Below are positions 45,139 to 55,189 of a stretch of DNA of 64,000 bases, piece by piece. Position 1 is the stretch's first letter, and each line of letters starts with the position of its first letter. Source of the stretch: Steinernema hermaphroditum (Eukaryota > Nematoda > Chromadorea > Rhabditida > Steinernematidae); the NCBI GenBank assembly GCA_030435675.1, contig CM059623.1, forward strand, positions 10,442,012 through 10,506,011, read 5' to 3'. A model generated the notes under the pieces. It was not told where the DNA came from and searched no databases. It was given only the letters and a program-made list of their open reading frames with translations. The position numbers and the translations under genes are program-made.

Positions 45139-46335
45139 AATGATACGTCGATTGTGTGAAATAAACTTTGCATGAATACAACATAATTTGTATTTGAACA
45201 CACAAAAATGCATCAAGCAAGTGTAACGAAGATAACGCTTTTCCGTATTCCGTTTTGGGAGCACTTGTTCCGTATGAGGACACCTCTTCTGAAATCGCGG
45301 GGGCCATGGAAGAGAGGGTCAATAGAGCCAGCATATTTACGTGATCTATTCAACTAAGAGGAAATGCATAGAACAAGGTCGACTTTGCCATGGCAAGGTG
45401 ACATTAGTTCAGAAATCTGAAAGAGTGAAAGAATGGACGACCCGTTTCTCATAGATGGATTCTGTTTCCTTTGCTAGCCTGCATTTTGAGCGGCTTTTCA
45501 GGTCCTCATGATCATCTAAAGGAGAACTGTCGACTCCCATTGTCGTCAACCACTATTCAGCGAAGAACAGCATGGCGGAAATCCTCAGGACGTGAACACC
45601 GACGTTCACCCTCTTCTCGAAACCACCGTTCACGCTCATATATAATATTTCATACTAAGCCAGGCCAATCTTCTTTCCGGAAAATTCCGATAACCACATT
45701 GAGACCGTTTGCCATCACATTCTTGAAAAAGCCATAACCCGCAGGTGTTCAGAAACCAATCTATTTTATTGCTCAGACATTCCAGAATCGAGATGAATCT
45801 GAATTTTTCTGACTTGCTATGAAAATCTTGGTTAAAGCAGTCATACTGACGTTATCATTAGTGAGTTAAGCTCTGAAAATCTAAGCATCATACTGGCAAC
45901 AAATGATCAAATAGCATCTTATATTAAAAAGGCTCACTACTGGACTTCTTCATCCCAAGGCATTAAATGCAGGTGTTCGCCACCGAGAATTCAGCACAGC
46001 ATACATAGTTTCAGAAGGGCCCATTTCTGTGCTGAATGCATTATTTCGACTTATCAGATATAAATACGTAGCTGTATCCATCTGAAGCCATCAGTCTAGC
46101 GATCATCTGCTCATTCTTCATCAATTCTCTCCCAGGATGAAGGCTGATGTGGACAGATCCTCCTTAGCTGTTCTGTGTCGTGAGCAGCTCCGTTATTGTC
46201 AATTCTCCCTTCACGCGTCGCCAGTCAAGCAAGGGCTGGTGGCACGGAATGTACTGTACCATGTACGAATGTACCATGCCGCTGCTTACCGTCACCTATT
46301 TAGCGAAAATCTGACATTCTTTCGGAATTTCAGAA
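45139..46335. other. Intergenic; promoter-like sequence near its end
   Basis: No gene recognised. TTATCAGATATAAATACG at about 46054-46071 combines a GATA-type site with a TATA box. It may start transcripts that use the acceptor TTTCAG at 46333 before the next ATG. Confidence 0.45.
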
Positions 46336-46614
46336 ATGAAGCTTCTTTACGTCGCCTTCTTCTGCCTTCTCTTCACAATCGCTGCGGGCTACAGAGGTTT
46401 CGCGGAGTGCGATGGTTGCTGTGATACGGGGCGAATCCCGTAAGTTTTTGCGAAAACGTTTCATCGCACAAGAGAATGTTTCAGCTGTATCAAAGAGGTG
46501 TGCGACATGCCTCGTAGAGTGAAAAATTTTGAACACAAGATGGTTCTGTTTATAAACCTCAGGAGAAACTGCCGAAAGTCTTGCGGAATGTGTGTCCCGG
46601 ACGAAGAACACTGA
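46336..46614 (+). CDS. Small secreted single-ShK-like protein (C-x-x-C-C-D type)
   Basis: Exon 1 is 46336-46439 and exon 2 is 46485-46614, with a 45-bp intron at the same protein position as in the gene at 44146. A signal peptide (MKLLYVAFFCLLFTIAAG) is followed by ECDGCCDTGRIPCIKEVCD and a long Lys/Arg loop (MPRRVKNFEHKMVLF), ending NCRKSCGMCVPDEEH. The loop between cysteines 3 and 4 is diverged from standard ShK. The start follows TTTCAGAA, a probable cis or trans acceptor. Confidence 0.8.
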
Positions 46615-47377
46615 GGTGTTGATTGAGCATTAAAATGCACTAACCTGGCACTCTACAATAAAAGCATAAATATCATCTTGTCCTGTCTGCACACCGCTTT
46701 CTCAACTACTTCAAGCAAGTCCTCCCTGTAGCACTTTTCTCGACCGGACTCTTCTCCCCTGAGGAGTCATTTCGATGAGTGACACAATAATGGTCATCGC
46801 GCGACCTAGTTCCACTTCGAATTCAAGTGCATTACGCGTTGTGTCTTCCCTTTCTTAGGTTGCCCCAATTTCGCTTTCGCACGAACGGTGGGTGAAAGTT
46901 GCGCTCCGTTATTCGACCCCCGCGTTCGCGATTCCTTTGACTCGTGTTTCAACGTGAAATTGCGCAAACTACATTCGTTTGTGAAAGCGAAACTTGGACT
47001 GCCCCATTTTTCTCCTTTTCTGTTCATCTGCTTCCTAGAAAAATGCATAAATCTTGCTCGAAATCGATGACTGGTGTTCGCCACATTCAATCACCATCGC
47101 CGTCGTCGACTAATTGTATCTGTAGGTGGTGCAAATTAGAATGAAAACTGGTCCTTTTTTGGACGTCTAATTATAGAAAGAGTTTATTTTTTTAGTGGAT
47201 CTGTTGATAAATAATGTACTCATTGCGGGTGCAAAGAAGGGATCTTGAATATCCTGAATGAAATCTAATTCAAAGAGAGGAAGTTGTCTTAAACGTTTCG
47301 TTCAAATTAGAGTAAACCTGCGGCCATAACTTTATCGGATGTTATGCGCACATGAAGTAAACATAAAGAGGCTCTCC
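46615..47377. other. Intergenic with a small inverted repeat
   Basis: An inverted repeat TTTCGCTTTC(G/A)CA flanks 46872-46998 (left copy TTTCGCTTTCGCACGAA, right copy TTCGTTTGTGAAAGCGAAA). No gene. AATAAA at 46659 serves the upstream ShK gene. Confidence 0.45.
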
Positions 47378-47751
47378 TCAGCATAATTTGCACGTGGCCG
47401 GACAATACATTCTCTTCTGAGCGTGCGTAATGTAGATGCTGCTGCAGAATTGTTGATCGCATCTGAAAACCTCTCGCCAATGATAATCGCAAAAAAAGAA
47501 AATCATTACGTAACGTCAGTCCTATCTTCGCACTCTCCTGAACTACCGTATCCATTATTTCCACTGCCATATCCGCCGCCAGTTCCGGTGCAGACTCCAC
47601 ACGTCTTCGGGCACAGCTCCCGAATCCATGCGAGGTAGCCTTCATCACTAACGTAGCAACCCCAGGCCTTGTTCGGGCAATCGGCGTTCTTGTCGACACA
47701 GGCGGCCGAGCAAAGCGCCAAGAAAGCGAAGTAGAGGACGAAGCGGAACAT
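47378..47751 (-). CDS. Secreted protein with two ShK domains
   Basis: Exon 1 starts at 47751: a signal peptide (MFRFVLYFAFLALCSAA), domain 1 (CVDKNADCPNKAWGC, ELCPKTCGVC), then a Gly/Ser/Tyr linker (GGGYGSGNNGYGSSG). A gtaatg...tttcag intron begins inside domain 2 (ECEDRTDVT / CDQQFCSSIYITHAQKRMYC, PATCKLC), with TGA at 47378-47380; the phase fits. A TATATAAACG box lies about 35-40 bp upstream of the start. Confidence 0.83.
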
Positions 47752-48488
47752 TACAAATTTGGGATTTACAAAAATGTGCCGCGTTTATATAGATGGTAAT
47801 TTATAAGGTTTTTGCGTGAGTGGAACGGAGCTCGTATTTGATGAGCTGGTGGGATGAAAGCTGAACAAAGAATTGCAGCAAAAATTGTAACCCTGAAGAG
47901 GCGCATGTAGCCTTATGGTGGATTTCGTTCATCCAATAATAGAAAGCTAAGATTGCATACCTCTCTAAAAACCTCTCAAATTCAAAGATGCTTGTCGACA
48001 AAGAAGAAAGAAGACAAAGAAGACCCTTAGAATTAGGACTCCTACTTTTCGTGCCCAATGCGTACGAAATCTCATCTCTCAAATCTGTTTTCTGATTCTT
48101 GAGTCGTCTCGGTGAACCCTTACGTGATCGATTCCGCGGATCCAAAAATGCACAAAGAGTAATTATTCCTGCATTTTTCGGACGCAACATTCCTTCCGGT
48201 CTTCTTCATACCCACCCGCAGCTTCAGGCATCCCATCCCAGCGCAAGTCCAGTTTTCTGCGCCCTCCATCGTTCAAATCGCCATCCCCTCCGAGATCTCT
48301 GTTTTCCACTCTCATTTTGCACGTCATAGCGTTCGGCTCTCGTCCATCGCCTTAGGCGAAATCTCGGCGCACAACCAGATATCGCGTCGACTGTCGCCTT
48401 CTTCCCAAAATGCAAACACTTTACTTTGCGTCGCCTATCCGTGTACACATTGCGTTCTTTATGTTTCATTTAAGCTTTCAGTGGAACC
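47752..48488. other. Divergent promoter region
   Basis: Lies between the minus ShK gene and the plus monooxygenase gene. Open frames at 47801-48190 and 48099-48469 overlap on both strands and match nothing. A TTTAAGCTTTCAG acceptor at 48469-48481, just before the ATG, may be a trans-splice site. Confidence 0.5.
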
Positions 48489-50635
48489 ATGGACTGGAGC
48501 AATATGACGGACTTTGGCCCGACATGGGCAAACACGACTGCCGAATCCAATTTTCTGGACAGAATATTCTCGAACACCTCCCTCGGTCACCGAATGCTCG
48601 AAAGATTGACTCTGACCAATTTGAGATACGTCTTTTACCTCATTTCACCGCAGGAGTCGACCTTTCGAACTCTGGAGGAGGTGCCTAATTATGGCATTCA
48701 GGTAGAAGTGTGGCGAAGGATGAACGAACGAGAATATTTCCAGACGAGCACATGGTGGATGACTCTGGTATTCTTAGAGTTTGTGGTTCTGAAATTAAGT
48801 GGTCACGATGACCGGTTCGCCCTAAACGACAGCATTACTTCGATCTCAGCTGGAATGCTCTCTCAGTGCTTTAAGTAAGTTTGTTCAAATAAGTAAGGAA
48901 ATTCGCATTCTTTCTGATCCTGCTTCCCATGCGCAACCCGCAATTTAAACGACAAAAAAACCTGTTGGTCAATACCACACAAGATAGTCGTAAATCTCAG
49001 CGACGTCAGTTTTCTATCCGTTTTCAAGATGACCTTTTTAAAGCCCTTTTGAAGAAGAATACATGCCCTTTCAGCACCAGTATACCAAATCCTCAGAAAT
49101 AATGTTCTACCGAGGTACGTGACTGTCATTCACAACACTATTTTAAACCAATCCTTGCTTGCGTATCCTACTCACTGACCTTAGTCCACCGTTTTCTCAC
49201 TATATTGTAGATTCGGCGGCCGTGCTATAGCGATATTCGCCTACGTATACATATGGGACAACCTCCGCCTCGTCGAACTGCCGTGGGACTCTCCGTGGAC
49301 CTGGATCCTCTGTCTCTTTTTCCAGGACTTCATGTACTACCTAGGACACCGGGCTGTTCATGGTTGTTCGTTGAATGTCACTTTTTGAGAACCACCTCAT
49401 TTTCAGAGGCTGGCTTCTTCTGGGGCTTCCACACCATTCACCACAGCAGCGAATACTACAATTTGTCCACAGCGTTGCGGCAGGCCGCCATTCAGGATGT
49501 GGGGCTGGCTCTCTACGACGTCATACAGGCTCTGTTCATTCCGCCGCCCATCTTCTTGGTGCACAGATATTTCAACGAGATCTACCAATTCTGGATGCAT
49601 ACAAGTGTAAGCCTCCTCTAAATGGACATACTCAGAAGAGCTTTCAGCTTCTTGGCAGCCTCGGACCTCTTGGATATGTACTGAATACTCCTTCTCATCA
49701 TCGTGTCCACCATGGTCGCAACGCCTACTGTATCGATCGTAACTACGGTGGCGTATTCATCATTTGGGACCGAATGTTCCATACGTTCGAAGCCGAGCGA
49801 CCTGACGATCCTCCGATCTATGGTCTTATTCACAACGAAAACAATTTCAACCAATTGTGGCTGCAGGTAGGTGTTGACACGGTACTCAATATCTATACCG
49901 TATCTTTCAGTTCCACACCCTCAAAGAACTCCTCTGGGACAAGGGACAGATGAAAGACGAAAAGGGGGAGCCGATCTTCCCGGGCTGGGCCAACAAGATC
50001 CGCGCGGCGATTTACCCTCCGGGATGGTTCCCTGGCGAGAAGGTCTACCAGTTCTTCCATTGGTTCACCCTCGAAGACACCACGAAGGGAGTGCCAGAGA
50101 TCGAGAAGCCCGTCGTTAAATACAACCCTATTCTGACGTTCTGGGTGAAACTCTACTGTGCCGGCCACTTCCTTCTACTTCTTGGAATATTCATGCACTT
50201 CGAATACGACCGCCACAAGCTGAGCTACTTGGAGACGGGACTCAAGGTTGCCTTCTTTGTGTGGACCATGCAAGTCTTTGGAGCATTCTTCGACAGAAGG
50301 TAGTCCTTACAGAAAGTTCAAAAGGAAACCCTTTGTTCAGGTGGTTCGCTCCTTATCTGGAAATCGCTCGATCGGTGCTGGTTCTCATCTACTACACCGT
50401 GTTGGCCTTTGACCCCATCGGGGTGAAGACGCATAGAGTCTTTGTGATGACGGTCTTCGCCATGTCAGGGCTGATGTGGATTGGCTACCTAATTCAAGAG
50501 CATATTGAGAAAAGTCGAGTGAAGCCGGCCGAAAGCACTCAGAACAAGAACAAGCAAGTGACAATAAGCGTTGTGTCGAGTAACGCTTTCGCGAAACCTC
50601 CGGTGAAAGTCGGACCCTTTGCGATGAAATTATGA
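48489..50635 (+). CDS. agmo-1: Alkylglycerol monooxygenase (ether-lipid cleaving, fatty acid hydroxylase fold)
   Basis: Seven or more exons with phase-consistent introns. The protein has several hydrophobic segments and the full histidine cluster of the membrane-bound di-iron hydroxylases: YLGHRAVH (49345-49365), FHTIHHSSEYY and SHHRVHHGRNAYCIDRNYGG. WDRMFHTFEAE and GLIHNENNFNQLW then follow, as in AGMO. AGMO is an ER membrane enzyme that uses tetrahydrobiopterin to hydroxylate and so cleave alkylglycerol ether lipids; the worm orthologue affects cuticle and lipid composition. A 42-nt stretch 48702-48743 (gtagaag...ttccag) is in frame and stop-free but looks like an intron, since removing it restores family spacing (PNYGIQ/TSTWWMTL). 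AATAAA follows at 50698. Confidence 0.93.
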
Positions 50636-51423
50636 TTCGATCTTAAGCGCACTAACTGTTTGTGCCATCCACTACGCATATCTGTACAAACGTGTAATAA
50701 ATAACGAGTATTTATATCTTGGACTGGTACGATGACAGAGGTGTTTTGCGATGGTAACCAGAAATGTGCTCCTTTTGGAATTGGATAGGAGGTGGAGCTG
50801 CCGAAAAGGGTAATGACCTTCTGAAGACGACGATCATGGCAGGATGTGCTACACACAACTGCTACTTAAGCCGGAACGTCTTCATGAAGAACTCAGAGCT
50901 GCTTACAACCGGTTTATTCGACATACTCGTCATAACCTGGAGGGAACAACGGCAATTCCCGCCGGGTCCAGATCTGGTTCGAGAAGGACGAGCTGAAGAG
51001 GAGAAGTTGTGACGCTCTTAGGGGAGAATTGACCACAATGAATCACCGAAAGAAGCGATTCCAATGCACGATTCCCAAATGACCCAGTGTATACTTAAAC
51101 TCACAATTTTGTTTGAGTTGGAAAGTGTTCATATTTACTACCTAAGGTAACCGTCTGACGAATCACAATCCGACTACCTGATGTTCGTTAAGTATACACT
51201 CACTTGGGAATCACCGGTGAGAAACTAATATGGCGTCGGTGAGAAAGCATATCGCATTTCTTTTGACGGGCATAGAGCGCGTGAGGGCAACTAGTATTTT
51301 GCACCGTTAATATACTCACCTAGGCCTACCGTTTGCCCCTAGTCTCTCGTCGATCTTAGAGTTGCATGATTGAACGTTCCCTTGTGAGCTAATAAAATTT
51401 ATTATGTTGCATCTAGGAGATTA
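50636..51423. other. Intergenic; contains a hairpin element
   Basis: A plus-strand frame at 50761-51012 is unassigned. The inverted-repeat element at 51070-51213 lies here. AATAAA (reverse) for the GTPase lies near 51391. Confidence 0.45.
51070..51213. mobile_element. Short inverted-repeat MITE-like element (144 bp)
   Basis: GATTCCCAAATGA...GTGTATACTTAA at the left is mirrored by TTAAGTATACAC.TCACTTGGGAATC at the right. Arms are about 27 bp with about 90 bp between. No coding capacity and no obvious target duplication. Confidence 0.55.
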
Positions 51424-52805
51424 TCATAACAATGTACAACAACTGGACTGTGGGGGCTGGTTGTGAATGGGATGGCGGCCGATGGCGGCAAGAAAGGCTT
51501 CGTCGAATACCCGTTTAAGACCACGATGAGTGAGGGAGGAGCATGTAAGGAAGTTCACTGCACCAATCTGTAATCCAGTTACCTTAAAATAATATTTGAG
51601 TTCCTAAGGCAAACCTCTGTGGCGATATTTCTCACGACATCGAGGTCCACTCGATTGACCACTAGTCCCGACGCGTGGAGATCTTCTTTAGTGCCGACAA
51701 GCAGCACTGGTATGTAGCTCCCAACGTACTTTCGGATTTCATTGATCCAAACTGAACGGCACCTTTCAAGGCTGTTCGGATCTATCAGAGAAAAGCACAG
51801 AAGGAAAACATTAGTTTGTGGGTAGCTTAGGCGGCGGAGATGAGCGTAATCTTCCTAGAATGGCGACACTGAGATGTCAAAAACACGCGGAGACAGTACC
51901 TGACCGGCAGTGTCAAACAAATTCACCGTGTACTTTCGCTGGTCAATGGTGACCGATGCGGACCAGTTTTCGAAGACTGTAGTGTTGTACCCGTGATGGA
52001 AGGATTTCTCTGTGTAGGCAAATAGCAGGCTTAAAACGGAATTCCATTAACACACAGCTGACAATCTTGGAAGTGAAAAGTCGACAGTGAAAAATCAGCA
52101 ATGTCGAACCAACTGTTTGCTCTCTCGCCTGTTAAAAAGACCCATCGGTTTTCTTATGGTTTTTGTGTAACAAAAATGTGAATAATATTTTTTTTGATAA
52201 TATTTTTGGACCTTGGTTAGACTCATTTTAAAGGAAAATACTAAATATTTAAAACCGTACTACGAGTTAAGAGTTCGGGGTTTCAAGGTTCGCACAGCCC
52301 TACTCTGGATGTAAACGGACAATTTTCAACCAGATTTTCTACCTTTCCCGCCAAAATTGCCTTTAGATGATACAGTCGTTTCGGACTCGGACTTGCTCGA
52401 ATTTCGGGGTTTCCCCAGTGATCCTGATCCTGATCATCCTATAGGGTGCATAACACGACGAATTCCGACGCGGTTTCATGACCTCCAGTGCCGTAAGCCA
52501 TTCAAGTACAATAGAAAACCCGATTACGAATACGAGTGCATCAAGAAAAATCTCGTTCCACTTTCACATCTTTCCGATATTTCCGGATTAGTATTTTCCG
52601 ATCCCCCATCAGAGAACAGCGCAAAAAATTCTGAGGGCTGATACTAATCTTAAAATGTGCAATTAATGCAAATCTTGCACATGATAGGTCATGAATAGAA
52701 CGGCCAGCCATGGACACAGAGATTCTTTTTACATAGAACGATCTCCTACCTTGTCTTTCCAACATAGGAATCGCCAACGACGACCACCTTCAGTCGACTC
52801 TCCAT
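51424..52805 (-). CDS. Rho-family small GTPase with CTLL prenylation motif
   Basis: Exon 1 starts at 52805 (MESRLKVVVVGDSYVGKT, P-loop GDSYVGKTS completed across the intron). Exon 2 (about 52034-51903) carries the effector region NTTVFENWSASVTIDQ and LFDTAGQ. Exon 3 (about 51856-51600) carries EDYAHLRRLSYPQTNVFLLC, the base-specificity motif GTKEDL (a variant of TK.DL) and the Rho insert region. The last exon has GAVNFLTCSSLTHRGLKRVF (the SA/SS motif) and ends SSCCTLL at 51424-51426. CTLL fits geranylgeranylation, so the protein should associate with membranes as a molecular switch acting on the actin cytoskeleton. YP at switch II and the CSS motif place it in the Rho/Rac/Cdc42 branch; which member is unclear. 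Intron 1 (about 700 bp) is unusually long here. Confidence 0.87.
52357..52641 (+). CDS. Candidate nested exon inside the GTPase intron, unknown
   Basis: A 94-codon plus-strand frame lies entirely within intron 1 of the minus-strand GTPase. It follows a good acceptor (TTGCCTTTAG at 52365) and has a biased, coding-like composition (DSDLLEFRGFPSDPDPDHP; RRIPTRFHDLQCRKPFKYN). No upstream exon or signal peptide was identified and the sequence is not recognised. It may be an exon of an unmodelled gene or chance. Confidence 0.25.
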   Translation: MPLDDTVVSDSDLLEFRGFPSDPDPDHPIGCITRRIPTRFHDLQCRKPFKYNRKPDYEYECIKKNLVPLSHLSDISGLVFSDPPSENSAKNSEG

Positions 52806-53734
52806 CGAGTCATCAGAGCATCAAGGAATCGAAACTACAAACGTGCACTGTAAGCGGCAAAACCGAAAATGGTTATCGATCGGCGAAGGAATGTGCGGGT
52901 TATCGGCTCACGAGTGATAACGCGATAGAAGAAGTCGTAAACCACAGTCAATTCAAACGCGCATAAGCCAGCTGTAGGGAGTACAGAACGCGGCGGGCAG
53001 GTGCTGCCGACATAAGCGTGATGTTTGCGAGGGGATCAGCCGGCAGTAAAGCGGCATTATTCACTTCACGCGCACTGTTCGCATTGTTTACTCAGTGACG
53101 CCGACCGATGCACCGCGGGAACGATGGCGCCGTTTTAGCGATTTTATAATCGCCTTCGGCTGGGAAGTGCGAGTTTAGAACGAAGATTTTGAAATGGGCA
53201 AATGGTTAATCATGCGTGGTTAGAATTGCCTTGGACTTTACACTTAAATGAGGTATGGTTACAGTGTCTAGCAGTGGTTTCATCATGTGAATCAAGCCCA
53301 AAACATATCATGGACCCCGAATGCTATTATGACGTCACAGTCAGATGGTAGCCGAAGAGGAAGCGATCAGCGATCAATTACACCTGAGCTTTATTGATGC
53401 CACAGAGAAAACAACTAGTCCCACATGATTTCCTCACATGTCATGACGGCCACACAGCTTTCAGTCTTTGTGGAAGCTCCCTACGACCTTATATTCCTCT
53501 GGAGCTCAACTACGCCACCACAAAGCTACAAGAACAACGTAACTAGTCACATACAAATTTGTATAAAGAGCAACATGAAATACAACGATGATAACGTTAT
53601 CAATTGGAGAAGGACGCATATTTGTACTTGTTCTAAGTTTCTTCTTCGCGGAGAATGTGATGCACGCAGTTCAACATTTCCGAATCGCCCAATTGCGTTA
53701 GCAATCGGATCAACAAGTCCTAAAATCAGAGAAC
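52806..53734. other. Intergenic; GC-rich promoter-like block
   Basis: 52980-53180 is GC-rich with a small palindrome (GCGATTTTATAATCGC at about 53137) and is likely the GTPase 5' region. The rest is AT-rich with no gene. Confidence 0.45.
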
Positions 53735-54454
53735 TCAATGCATCGTCGTGAAAATAGCACTCACTTCTCCCGTTTCAGGCCCGTTCACACTGAGGCAGAC
53801 ATTATTTTCCACATTGACGCTGTCATTCTTCTCCGCATTGACGCCGTCTTTCTTCTCCACATTGACGCACTCTTTCGTCTCCACACTGACGTCGTCCTTC
53901 GTCTCCACACTGATGTCGTCCTTCTTCTCCACATTGACGCCGTCCTTCTTCTCTACACTGACGCTGTCTTTCTTCTCCACACCGACGCCATCTTTCTTCT
54001 CCACCCTGACGCAGTCTTTCTTCTCTATACTGAGGCACCGCGAACAGCTGAAGGCTTTATGAGCTTGCTCTTTCTTGAATCCGATGCAGTCCCAGTGGTA
54101 CCATTCTTTACAGTCTTCGCAGCGGACCATGTAGTCCTTAGTTGCAAGGTAGGGTTGGCGACAAAAGCAGTAGAGTTTGGCGCCGGTACTACTGCGCGAG
54201 GACTTCTCCTTAGATGTAGTCTTCTTCTTCGACTTCTTGACAGGTTGTTCTTCGACAGGAGTGGTGACGATCTCCTCTTTCTTTTCCTCACTGAGACACT
54301 TCACGCAGCAGAAGTCATCGTCAGCCTGCTCTTGCGTGAATCCGATGCAGTCCCAGTGGTACCACTCCTTGCATTTTTCACACTCGACCATGTCCCGATC
54401 GCCGTGAGGGCCACGGCAGATACAGTAAATCTCTTCCTCTTCTGCAGCCGCCAT
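53735..54454 (-). CDS. Tandem PHD-finger protein with a repetitive acidic/lysine tail
   Basis: A single open frame from 54454. PHD finger 1 (residues about 9-55: YCICRGPHGDRDMVECEKC, EWYHWDCIGF, CCVKC) and PHD finger 2 (about 94-142: YCFCRQPYLATKDYMVRC, EWYHWDCIGF, CSRC) have the C4HC3 zinc pattern, with the aromatic/acidic positions expected of H3K4me readers of the CFP1/CXXC1 type. A Lys-rich linker with KKSKKKTTSKEK is a probable nuclear signal. The tail is about nine 8-residue repeats (VEKKDGVN-like) encoded by a 24-bp minisatellite. The end is uncertain, because GAA/gtgagtgc near 53760 could be a splice donor to a missing exon. Probable nuclear chromatin reader; it lacks catalytic domains. 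Confidence 0.82.
   Translation of the reverse strand: MAAAEEEEIYCICRGPHGDRDMVECEKCKEWYHWDCIGFTQEQADDDFCCVKCLSEEKKEEIVTTPVEEQPVKKSKKKTTSKEKSSRSSTGAKLYCFCRQPYLATKDYMVRCEDCKEWYHWDCIGFKKEQAHKAFSCSRCLSIEKKDCVRVEKKDGVGVEKKDSVSVEKKDGVNVEKKDDISVETKDDVSVETKECVNVEKKDGVNAEKNDSVNVENNVCLSVNGPETGEVSAIFTTMH
53805..54035. repeat. 24-bp coding minisatellite
   Basis: About nine or ten imperfect copies of CTCCACATTGACGCCGTC plus TTTCTT on the plus strand, in frame with the PHD protein (8 residues per unit). Variation is mostly confined to a few positions. Confidence 0.85.
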
Positions 54455-55189
54455 TTCAATTCAAGTTGTCTGAAATACACAAAGCATTGACATGATGGAA
54501 CTACGAGAGGACACGAACGAAAACAAACGAAACACAACCATATCAACGAAACTTCTAAATCTCATTGATCTAAATGCACGGCGCTTACCCCAGTCCCCAA
54601 AACTATTCACATAAATTGGTTTTTACCGCTTTTCACATACACGTGGAAAAACACAGAGTGGTGCGTAGGCAGCACATCCTCTCAAAAACCCTTCTCCCGT
54701 TTGCCAGTTAGATACTCGGCTATTGGTTCACCAGAACGACGTCAACGATTCGACATTAGCTGAATGAATGCTGAAACCTCGTGGAAAACGAATGGACGGA
54801 GGGATGCAAAACTTCGCCACGAACCTAAAACGCTCGAAGAACAATGAAATATCACTAAAGGAAGGAGAGATCTGGCGCGGTCCGATGGCAGATATAGGCA
54901 GATATAGAGAGCTGCAGCTACTGTTTACAAGTAATCGCGCCAGGATCTGCCACCCTGACCGATTTTGCAGATGCAAATGTGCCGAATGTTCGATGATTTT
55001 GTCTGAAGTCTAGGTCTCACTACGATCACGCCTACAGTCTACCACTCTACTTTCTAAAAAGCAGACCGTTTCAGCACTATGTTGCGTCTAGAGACCTCTT
55101 GGAGATATCTCTCCTCGTGGCGCGTTTTGTAGTTTCACCACGAGGGGTTTCGCGGTCCTAGATCTAGTGCTTATCGTTTCAGCGCGACG
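54455..55189. other. Divergent promoter region of the PHD and DOT1 genes
   Basis: About 735 bp between two divergently transcribed chromatin genes. Open frames at 54728-55013 are unassigned. The acceptor-like TTATCGTTTCAG lies 8 nt before the DOT1 ATG and may be a trans-splice site. Confidence 0.5.

Noticed and set aside
53738..54490. 250-codon plus-strand frame over the PHD gene
   Set aside because: Shadow of the minisatellite and PHD exon; the minus strand has two complete zinc-finger domains.
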